Source: an uncultured Varibaculum sp.
Lineage (GTDB): Bacteria > Actinomycetota > Actinomycetes > Actinomycetales > Actinomycetaceae
Assembly (NCBI RefSeq): GCF_902489465.1
Contig: NZ_CABTZZ010000053.1
Coordinates: forward strand, 1-10,154
Reading direction: 5' to 3'
Length of the DNA stretch: 10,154 nt
Under the pieces are notes generated by a model. It searched no databases. It was not told where the DNA came from and worked only from the letters and a program-made list of their open reading frames with translations. Below, piece by piece: positions 1 to 8,000 of the stretch (within the stretch, counting starts at the first letter, position 1; every line of letters starts with the position of its first letter). Made by a program: the position numbers and the translations under genes.

Positions 1-777
1 GATTCTGCGCTTGTGAAAACCTGTACGGTTCGTAATCGTGTTTGTACTGCTAAGGATGGTGATCTTGTTGGTGGCGCTAAGTTTGCCTTGTATAAGGGTA
101 GTAGAGTCGATGAGGCTAATAAGGTTGGGGATTATACCGTTGGTGAGGGCGGGGTTGAGCTTTCTGGTTTGCAGCAGGGGTCTTATACGTTGAAAGAGGT
201 TGAGGCTCCGGCGGGTTATGAGCTGAATCCTAATACTGTCACGTTTACGGTTAGAGCTAATGGCACGGTTTATCGTCGGTATTCAAAGTTCACTTACGAC
301 TTCAAGAATAACGAGTTTTATTTCCCGAACTTGAAAGTACAGACAATCGATATTTCTCTAAACAAAGTATCCGATAAAGATACCCCCCTAGAGAACGTAA
401 AATTCGATTTATACGAAGCCGATAACCCGGATAAACCAGTGCAAAACATAACCACCGGAAACGACGGGAAAGCTAACTTAACGGTTACGCCCGGAGGTAA
501 ATATCGGTTAGTAGAAACCGCAACCGCCTCCGGATACGCCCTCCTGCCACAGCCAATAGAATTCCAGGTAGAGGCGAACGGCACGGTAACAATAGATAAA
601 CAAAACGGAAATGTAAACACCGTAACTGGGGGAGACAAAACCCTGAAAGTGGTCAACTATCCCGAAGGAAAACTGCCCTTATCAGGGCAGTCCGGATTCC
701 TGGTTGTATTGCTTAGCGGATTATCCTTATTGTTGGTGGCTGTGGCCATATCCTTCTTGGGAAGAAAGCGAAACTAA
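1..777 (+). CDS. SpaA/Cna-B-type pilin or adhesin, C-terminal part (5' end outside window)
   Basis: Surface adhesin or pilus subunit, anchored to peptidoglycan by a sortase. The frame is open to base 1 and the GTG at 13 has no ribosome binding site, so the gene is cut by the window edge. Two Cna-B/SpaA-like beta-sandwich domains are visible. The first ends in the E-box-like YTLKEVEAPAGY (nt 187-222). The second begins at ISLNK (nt 352-366), where the Lys is a candidate for isopeptide formation, and has the E-box-like YRLVETATASGY (nt 502-537). Both domains carry ANGTV after the E-box, which suggests duplication. The C-terminus has LPLSG (nt 673-687), a hydrophobic helix and a GRKRN tail, a complete sorting signal with Ser in place of Thr. 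Codon usage changes sharply near nt 300-345. The first domain has two Cys near its start, unusual for this family. No sortase gene lies downstream. The surface-protein assignment is firm; backbone pilin versus tip adhesin cannot be decided. Confidence 0.88.
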   Translation, partial: DSALVKTCTVRNRVCTAKDGDLVGGAKFALYKGSRVDEANKVGDYTVGEGGVELSGLQQGSYTLKEVEAPAGYELNPNTVTFTVRANGTVYRRYSKFTYDFKNNEFYFPNLKVQTIDISLNKVSDKDTPLENVKFDLYEADNPDKPVQNITTGNDGKANLTVTPGGKYRLVETATASGYALLPQPIEFQVEANGTVTIDKQNGNVNTVTGGDKTLKVVNYPEGKLPLSGQSGFLVVLLSGLSLLLVAVAISFLGRKRN

Positions 778-1070
778 AACGGCAACGTAGTATTGCTAAA
801 CGCGACCCGGTTGGCGGTTTTGGGTAGTAGCTGAGGATTGGAAGGTGAGGGTACTCTGCCCGGGGCTAATAGTTATTTTAACAATAGCCCTGCGGCTATC
901 GGCCTACCGTCCTCGCTAAAGCTAAACCTATTAAAGCGGTTACTCAGTGAACACCGAGCCATGCACGTTCCATAACCATGCCCGGAACTGGTAACAACCA
1001 CGGTTAGGGGAAAACCTGGGGGCTCACAAAAGGGCAGTAGGCCGTCATTAGCCCCAAAATAAGCATTTAC
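778..1070. other. Gene-free stretch with several inverted repeats
   Basis: No credible reading frame is present on either strand. Visible dyads are GGGCTA (863-868) with TAGCCC (885-890), enclosing GTTA/TAAC (872-875, 879-882); GTTCC (967-971) with GGAAC (984-988); and GGGGCT (1019-1024) with AGCCCC (1050-1055). None has a T-run after it. It could be a long 3' untranslated region of the pilin gene, which would end at the terminator starting at 1071, or it could hold a small RNA. I recognise no known RNA family. Confidence 0.5.
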
Positions 1071-1115
1071 GGGTTAGTCCCTCCCATTGAGGTATTAATC
1101 TATTAACCCTTTTTT
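1071..1115 (+). terminator. Rho-independent terminator for the pilin transcript
   Basis: GGGTTA (1071-1076) pairs with TAACCC (1104-1109), with an inner CCTC/GAGG helix (1080-1083, 1089-1092), and six T follow directly (1110-1115). The stem is short and has an 11-base bulge on its right side. It is about 295 bases after the pilin stop codon. A run of eight C (1117-1124) comes after an A. Confidence 0.55.
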
Positions 1116-1131
1116 ACCCCCCCCATAAATA

Positions 1132-1176
1132 AATCTGGGGTTGGTAAGCGGAGATTCCGCTTACCAACCCCAGATT
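1132..1176 (-). terminator. Terminator of the GH20 gene: 21-bp perfect hairpin
   Basis: Bases 1132-1152 are the exact reverse complement of 1156-1176, leaving a 3-base loop. The hairpin sits 15 bases beyond the GH20 stop codon. Read on the minus strand the stem is followed by TTATTTATGG, a weak T-rich tail. It is the strongest hairpin in this part of the window and faces the pilin terminator. Confidence 0.75.
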
Positions 1177-1190
1177 AATGATTAGCTACT

Positions 1191-4100
1191 CTAGAGACGT
1201 CGGCGCTTAATCGCCACCGCCCCTGCGGCTATCAATACCAAGGCTGCAGCTAGCGCGATTGCCGCATTCGAACCGGTGCCTTCCAAACCAGGGCTGCTGG
1301 CATGGCCGTTTCCGTTCCGGGCGGGCGCGACACTCCCGGGCGCATTCCCTTTACGGTCACCACTGGTGCTTCCACCCGGGGCAGGCTTATCGGAAGTACC
1401 CGGTTTACCAGTATCACCCGGCTTATCGCTACCGCCTGGATTATCAGTACCCCCAGGAGTATTGTCCTCGGTGACAGTAATCGTGAAAGCTGCGGTCACT
1501 GCTTCTTCATCCGGGTTCTCCGCGATAACCTCTACCCAGTATTTTCCAGCTTTAGCCGGTTTCCCGCTAATCACCCCAGTTTGCTCGTCAAAGACTACTC
1601 CCGCGGGGAGACCTTTAACTTTCCAAACTGTACCTTTAGCTACTTTCACCGGTATATCTTTAATCGGCGAACCTAGCCGCAGAGTCTGGTCAGCTATGGG
1701 CGCGATTGTCGCTGCCGGAGCTGCCGGATCAGCAGTTGGCCACTGATTAGCTGGGGCGCTTTGAACTTTAACTGCTGGCGAAACCGAAATCGGATTCTCG
1801 GGTTGGGCGGGCGCAGTCAAGGTGGCAGGCGGCATCTGTGAAGATACACAGATAGCGGCCGCGGACGCGAACTGATCTTCCCTACCTGCTACTTCGTCCC
1901 ACACGTCGGTAATCAGCAGTTTCACATATTTAGCTTTTACCGGATTGTCATAGTAGGCACGCTGCCAATCGGTTCCATTTTCCCACTGACCCTCTTTTTG
2001 TAGCGTCCAACCTGTGGTCGCATTGCCGTCTTTCGTGGTGTCAGAGGTGTAAATCTGGTAACTCTTGATGCGACCGTTCACTTTCCCTTGCCGTGAAAGG
2101 TACTCGACCGAAAGCATATTGTTAATAGTGCCATCTGGATTAGTTAAAGCCTGTTGCGGACTAAATACCAGCCAGTGAGGCAAACGATCTACTCCGCCAG
2201 CCCATTTACTGTGCCAGAAGGTATTGGATTTACCTGATTCGTCTACGCCATCAAATGCGGCTTGTACGTGACCATTAGTAGCGCCCTCACCGGTCTTTTC
2301 TTCCGAGTCTGCACTTAAATCGGTAAATCCATCACATACGCGAGGTCCGAGCATTCCGCTCAAATTAACAGTAGTGCTTAGCTCCTCATCCCCCATCTTC
2401 CAGGTAAAGGTGGCGCTACCAGTCGTTCCGGTGGTGTTTACCAGCTTAAATTTAGCGGTTCCAGTGCCACGCGCAGGTAGCTCAGCCATTTGAACTGTTT
2501 CCGGCAGAACCTTCCAGCCTTCACTCACGGTGGCTTTAATTTCCGAGGGCGCGACTTTGGCATTATCGGCAGCTGAAACTGTTACCGTAACTTCCCGCGG
2601 TTCAGAGGGATTCACGTCCTTAATCTCTGGCTGGTCAGCGGTAATCGATTTTTCACGTACCAGGGAGAACAGGGCTTTATCAGCCAGTTTTCCTTTGGTG
2701 GCCACCAAATCTCTCGGGAATTGCGCAACCTTGCCGGCGGCTAGATTATTTCCAGTCCCAGATAATGATTTTTCCAGCAAAGTGGCGTCAGCTTTTACTT
2801 CCGCTGCCGAAACTCCTTGAATATCTACATGTTTCTCACTGCCGTCAGCTACTGCCAGGTACTGGATTGAAACCGCGTTCCGCAAAGAAACCTTATTATC
2901 GGCTTCTACCACTACCTGCCATTTCTGTTTGTTTCTTTCCCGACCGCTAGCAAAAGCATTCTTATAGGTTTCACTGAGCGGGCGGCAAGATACCAAGGTA
3001 GGCTGGGCACCCACTTCGCTGACCGCACCTAAATGCTTTGCACCTTCGCTCATCGTCAAGCATTGGCCGGTAGCAGCATTGGAAATCTGATAGTAACCAT
3101 CATAGGTTTTTGCCAGCTTCCAAGGTCCCTTGGCTACCGGATCCAATTCTGGCAGACCGTATACCCCATCGGGAACCGTAGCTGCCTGCACCTTGGAACG
3201 GGTAGTAGGATCGCCCAGAGAGTCGATGGTAGCTTTCATACCGTCAGCGCCCTCCCATTTAGGCCAAGGACGAGAAGCTGACCAGGTCATTTGGGCTAAG
3301 AACCGCAGGGAATCAGCCGTTATCATCTGGACTTCGTTCTCGGTTTCATTGATGTTATCGGGCCATAGCGATACCCGCGCCCCCAGGAGTTTGTCGTAGT
3401 TAGGATCAATCTGGGCGCCACCATCAAAAGTACCCACGTTCCAATTTTTATTGTTATACAGGTTATTTGGCTTCATGGCATAGGTGTAACCAGCCGGATC
3501 AAAGGCGCGAGACCAATACATTGCTTGGGGAACATTTGTTAGTTGATATCCCCGTTCCGCGAGCTGTTGCGGAGTTAGCGTGCCGCCCTTTTTGAACCAA
3601 TAGTCAATAACAATATCTTTATCCAGCTGGACGTTTGCGGTGTCATAAAGACCATCATTGAAAATCCGCAGATTCTTGCCTTTACCTTTTACATAGGTGT
3701 TTATTTCGTTGATAAAGGCGGTAAAAGCATCATTGGCGTTGGCGCTGGGGCCAAAAGCGTCTTGAGCATACTTCGTTAACTGGGGATATAGCTGGTATCC
3801 ACCAGTCATGGTGTATTCGTCAGCCCCCATATGCCAGAATTTCGAGTCGAAAGCCCCGTCATATTCATCGATTAGCTTCTTAATGAAAGCCCGGGCTTTA
3901 GGGTTGGAAATATCTAGCTGATCGGGGTGATATCCGCCGTTCTTATCTACCAGTTGATATTGGGGAGCGTTCTCCAACCAAATATTCATATGGCCTGGTG
4001 AGTTTATTTCGGGAATAACGTCAATATTTAGGCTCTTCGCTTTAGCGACAAACTTTTTAACGTCCTCGGGGGTGTAGTATGACCAGGTCTGAGTGTCGGG

Positions 4101-4829
4101 ATAGGCATCAGACTTTAGTTTCATTTCTAGGACGATGTTATTGATATGCAAGTCAGCAGCATCATCCAGAAAACGCTCAATCCATTCGGTTGAGATATTG
4201 AGCTGGCAGGCACACAGAGTTACCCCTCGTTCTTTGTATTTAGGTACTGATACTACCGAGCCTGCCGGTAAGGTTAGTTGTTTTTGGCGCATCAGCTGGG
4301 AAAAGGAGCGGGTCCCATAAAATACGCCCGCGTCAGTCGCGCCGATGATTTGCACGCCCGAGGAGCCAATCTTTAGTTCAAAGCCTTCTGCCCCTAAATC
4401 TTTGCGCGTACTATCTTGCAATAAATGCACGTCGAATTCGCTAGTACGCTTACCTATTTTCGCGGGAACCGGCGAACCTAAATAGGCGCTGAGCTCTGTC
4501 GCTAGTGCTTTAGCCCGCGCGTTGAGTGGCTGGGTGGAAACTACCCGCGCGCCCTCGGCTAGCGTCCAGGTTCCCCCACTAGCTTTCCAAGCATCCAGAC
4601 TGGGAATAGTTTTCGGTAGGGTAGCGGAGCCGTCAGCTTTATAGGCTCCGAGAGGTTCGGCCGCAGCCGTGGGAGCTGGAAGCGATATTGACAGAGCTAA
4701 CGCCCCACTTACTAGGGCTACCCCTAAAGGTTTCAATAGTTTTGAGCCTATTCGCTGCCGACCCTTACTGGCCTTATCAGCTTTAACCCAGGAACATAAA
4801 GATGGATTTTTTCGTTTTTGAAGCAACAC
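1191..4829 (-). CDS. Secreted wall-anchored GH20 glycosidase (beta-N-acetylhexosaminidase or lacto-N-biosidase)
   Basis: Predicted extracellular exo-glycosidase that removes GlcNAc/GalNAc or lacto-N-biose from glycan ends. Modules of the 1212 residues: long basic N-terminus and signal peptide (1-57); GH20b-like domain (about 65-190); GH20 barrel (about 197-530) with EINSPGHM (274-281) and the catalytic pair D337-E338 in HMGADEY; ricin-B-like region (about 568-690); NEW3-like Ig domain (about 730-825); F5/8C (CBM32-like) domain (about 830-995); He_PIG Ig-like domain (about 1043-1120); Pro/Gly stalk (1122-1180); LEGTG (1182-1186), helix and KRRRL tail. The start is GTG at 4829, with a weak AGGTG five bases upstream; the next candidate, TTG, lies inside the signal peptide. 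It is divergent from the sialidase gene and ends at a strong hairpin. The GADEY form of the active-site motif, rather than GGDE, suggests lacto-N-biosidase, but this is inference. The anchor motif is atypical. The family assignment is secure; the substrate is not. Confidence 0.93.
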   Translation of the reverse strand: MLLQKRKNPSLCSWVKADKASKGRQRIGSKLLKPLGVALVSGALALSISLPAPTAAAEPLGAYKADGSATLPKTIPSLDAWKASGGTWTLAEGARVVSTQPLNARAKALATELSAYLGSPVPAKIGKRTSEFDVHLLQDSTRKDLGAEGFELKIGSSGVQIIGATDAGVFYGTRSFSQLMRQKQLTLPAGSVVSVPKYKERGVTLCACQLNISTEWIERFLDDAADLHINNIVLEMKLKSDAYPDTQTWSYYTPEDVKKFVAKAKSLNIDVIPEINSPGHMNIWLENAPQYQLVDKNGGYHPDQLDISNPKARAFIKKLIDEYDGAFDSKFWHMGADEYTMTGGYQLYPQLTKYAQDAFGPSANANDAFTAFINEINTYVKGKGKNLRIFNDGLYDTANVQLDKDIVIDYWFKKGGTLTPQQLAERGYQLTNVPQAMYWSRAFDPAGYTYAMKPNNLYNNKNWNVGTFDGGAQIDPNYDKLLGARVSLWPDNINETENEVQMITADSLRFLAQMTWSASRPWPKWEGADGMKATIDSLGDPTTRSKVQAATVPDGVYGLPELDPVAKGPWKLAKTYDGYYQISNAATGQCLTMSEGAKHLGAVSEVGAQPTLVSCRPLSETYKNAFASGRERNKQKWQVVVEADNKVSLRNAVSIQYLAVADGSEKHVDIQGVSAAEVKADATLLEKSLSGTGNNLAAGKVAQFPRDLVATKGKLADKALFSLVREKSITADQPEIKDVNPSEPREVTVTVSAADNAKVAPSEIKATVSEGWKVLPETVQMAELPARGTGTAKFKLVNTTGTTGSATFTWKMGDEELSTTVNLSGMLGPRVCDGFTDLSADSEEKTGEGATNGHVQAAFDGVDESGKSNTFWHSKWAGGVDRLPHWLVFSPQQALTNPDGTINNMLSVEYLSRQGKVNGRIKSYQIYTSDTTKDGNATTGWTLQKEGQWENGTDWQRAYYDNPVKAKYVKLLITDVWDEVAGREDQFASAAAICVSSQMPPATLTAPAQPENPISVSPAVKVQSAPANQWPTADPAAPAATIAPIADQTLRLGSPIKDIPVKVAKGTVWKVKGLPAGVVFDEQTGVISGKPAKAGKYWVEVIAENPDEEAVTAAFTITVTEDNTPGGTDNPGGSDKPGDTGKPGTSDKPAPGGSTSGDRKGNAPGSVAPARNGNGHASSPGLEGTGSNAAIALAAALVLIAAGAVAIKRRRL

Positions 4830-4866
4830 TGCTACACCTACTCTAATCTATGAATGAGTCTGAGGA

Positions 4867-4896
4867 ATTATCAGATTTCAACCTACCACACGTGAA
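4867..4896 (-). promoter_or_regulatory. Candidate promoter of the GH20 gene
   Basis: On the minus strand, TTCACG (4896-4891), an 18-base spacer and GATAAT (4872-4867, five of six matches to TATAAT). Transcription would start near 4860, about 31 bases before the GTG start codon. A CACGTG palindrome (4889-4894) overlaps the -35 box and could bind a regulator. It is inferred from sequence only. Confidence 0.38.
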
Positions 4897-5040
4897 CAGC
4901 TATTACGTTAAGACTTATTAAGCTAATGCTAGCTTGACTTGATAAAATACAGTCCCAATAAAAAATGTGGGAGTTTCCACAAATAATAAATCTGGTGTTT
5001 CCAAGTAACTAAAGCATTAAGTTATTACAAACTGTCGATA

Positions 5041-5070
5041 TTGGTAAAACTATTTTTGTATTGTTACGCT
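5041..5070 (+). promoter_or_regulatory. Candidate promoter of the sialidase gene (leaderless)
   Basis: TTGGTA (5041-5046), an 18-base spacer and TACGCT (5065-5070), which fits the actinobacterial TANNNT -10 pattern. Seven bases separate it from the ATG at 5078, so the transcript may begin at or next to the start codon. An alternative extended -10 is TGGTAAAAC (5042-5050), giving a short leader of about 20 bases. A third possible -10, TGATAAAAT (4940-4948), lies further upstream. Confidence 0.33.
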
Positions 5071-5077
5071 AAGCTTC

Positions 5078-8000
5078 ATGAGCGCAAAGAAGCACCCCAT
5101 TTTAAAACCAGTAATCAGTATCTTGTTTGCCCTAGCCCTAGCAATTGGGGCAGGCCTAGCCACCCCCTTAAGTGCCTATGCGGCAGAGCCTACTTTAGTA
5201 GCTACCAAGGACACTCCGCAGGCGAAAATAGAACTATACCTAGTATCCGGAAATCCTAAAGTAGCCGGTCAGACCGTTGAATACCGGGTAAAGCTAACCA
5301 ATAAAACCGCCAAAGCTGCCTCCTTCGAGTCAGTGAACTACAACTTGGCAAATGCGGATGGTTGCAAATGGCGCAACGCTGCCTCCAATCAAGTGCAGGA
5401 ATGTTATAAAGCGGGAATCGCGAAAAAACTAACCCACGTAGTTACCCCAGCTGAGGCTACGGCAGGCGGATTTGTCCCCTACGTTACTTTCCGGATGTAT
5501 TCCGAGGTGGAATATGGCGGTGAAAAAACCAGCCTGGGCGGAATCAACGAGAATAAAATTCCGACCACCCTTACCGTTACCAACCCGAAACCAGCCGGTC
5601 AAAAATGGAGGTTAGGCGAACGCATCAACTTCAAAGCCACTTTGATTAACCACACTGGCAAAGCGCGGGCACTGTCCGCTAAAAGCTCCAACCTGACAAA
5701 TTGGGAAGGCTGCAAATGGTCAAATATGCCAGTTAATCGAGAAATGGAGTGCACTGCCCCCTACCATGTAGTCACGGAAGCTGACGTTAAAGCCGGTAAA
5801 TTCACCCCCGAAATAGTTTGGCAGTATTACCCCAATGCCGGATACACGGGGACAGCCACCTATTATGCGACCACCGAAGCCGAGGCGCTGCCGGTTGGGA
5901 ACAACTATCTAAAGTTGGATAAGTTTGAGCTGGATCCCGAGTCGCAAAAAGCTCACTACCAGGTGGGGGATATTCTGAAATTCGCGGTAGAAGTTAGCGC
6001 GAACGGGGACGAGGCTTTGAAAGTAGCACCCGTAACCGACACCGCCCTAACTAACCTGACTGATAGCGCCGCCAGCAGCTGCGAGCGTGAAAGTCTGGCA
6101 GTCGGGACAGTTCATCCCTGCCAGCTGACCTACACCATCACTGAAGCGGATTTAACCCGCGGTGAAGTGGAAGCCAAGTTAGCTATTGACGGGAAAATGG
6201 GGCAGCAACTACTTAATCGCGTTACTGCCACAACTTTTGTATATACCCAAAAGCAATATCCACAGGCAGATGCGAACACTAAAGCTAAAGACGCGGATCC
6301 GGCAGCGGAACCTAATATCAGTGATTTGCATACTGTAGCTACCAGTTCAAAACAGGCAAATATCCGCATTCCGGCAATCGCCCTTGCCCCGAATGGAGAT
6401 TTATTAGCCTCTTACGATTACCGCCCGAAGAACGGCAGCATGAATGGAGGAGACTCACCGAACGAAAACTCGATTATGCAGCGCCGATCTACCGATAATG
6501 GCAAGACTTGGCAGCCAGAAACAGTGATTGCCCGCGGAATCGTGGGCAGTAACATTGCCGGCCCCAGAGGCTACTCCGACCCGTCGTACGTAGTAGACCA
6601 TGAAAGTGGCACTATTTTTAACTTCCACGTGTACAGCCAGGTATCGGGAGTATTCGCCAAGAATCCTGCCTATACTTTCACTCCAGACGGCAAAATTGAT
6701 GAAACTAGCGAACACGCCATGAACTTAGGGCTGTCTGTATCTACCGATAATGGTCACTCTTGGACGCAGCGAGTAATTACTGACCAGGCATTAGGGGAAA
6801 AAGCGCGGGATTTGCAATCTTGCTTTGCTACCTCCGGTGCCGGTACCCAAAAAATGACTGCACCTAACAAAGGACGGCTGCTACAGCAGATGGCCTGCGT
6901 CCCGAAGACCGGAGGGATTGTTGCCTACACGATTTATTCGGATGACCATGGTAAAACCTGGAAATCTGGTAACCCCACCCCAGCAGTAGTTGAGGGTAAA
7001 AAGTTTGACGAGAACAAAGTTACTGAACTAAACGATGGGAGCCTAATCCTGATTTCGCGCTCCCAACAAGGTGGAGGCCGCATTATCTGTAGCTCTACCG
7101 ATTCCGGGGAAAACTGGAAAGATTGCCACGTTAGCAATGATTTAGCTGACGAGAACAACAACGCGCAAGTGATTCGAGCTTTCCCAAATGCGAAACCCGG
7201 CACTTTACGTTCACAGGTACTACTGTTTTCGGGAACCGATAAGGGGCGTACGAATGGATATGTTTGGGCCTCGTTTGATAACGGGAAAACCTGGCCGGTA
7301 AAGAAACAGTTCAAGACGGGCGGCACGGGCTACACCACTATGACCGTGCAGAAAGATGGCAATATCGGGTTATTGATGGAGCCCAATGGGGGCGGATGGC
7401 AAGACATTGCCCACCTCAGTTTTAATCTGCGCTGGTTAGAGGATGATTTCCGCACCGAACTTAAAGGGAAAGATACCGCTGCTAGCGGGCAGATTGGCAA
7501 AGAAATCGCCCCGATTTCAGTGACCGATTTATTTGAACGCAACGATCCGCTGCTAGCAGACACTTTCGAGGTAACTGGACTGCCCGAGGGCCTGGTATTC
7601 GATAAAGAAACCGGTCAGATTAGTGGCACTCCCGTTGGAAAACTTGAGGCAGACAAAGATTACGAAGTAACCGTTAGCCTCAAGGAAGCCGAAGACGGAA
7701 CTGAATACCCCAGAGCCGCGCAGGCTAAGCTCGCCCTCAAGATTTCCCCGCGAGATGCCGCCACTCCGGCACCTATCCCGCAGATCAGTCCGATAGCCGA
7801 CCAAACCGTAACCGCGGACTCGATGATTACTCCTATTAAGTTAGAGGTTAAAGACGGGGCTATTGGAGCAGTTACCGGACTGCCCGAAGGAGTTAGTTTT
7901 GACGCCGCTACTGCAACCATCTTAGGGACTCCCAAGAAAGCGGGCGCTTATAAAGTCACGGTAACGGCTCTGAACGTAGATGGGGAGGAAAAAGCTACTG

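Noticed and set aside
13..15. GTG as the true start of the first gene.
   Set aside because: The frame is open upstream to base 1, there is no ribosome binding site, and the protein would start inside a Cna-B domain without a signal peptide.
888..1233. 13-base direct repeat CCCTGCGGCTATC at 888-900 and 1221-1233.
   Set aside because: The second copy encodes part of the GH20 anchor helix on the minus strand and the surrounding bases differ, so it is probably chance.
1276..1746. 156-codon + strand frame opposite the GH20 C-terminus, and similar antisense frames at 318-656, 6934-7326 and 7660-7935.
   Set aside because: They are shadows of strongly supported genes on the other strand or in another frame, with no ribosome site and no recognisable domain.
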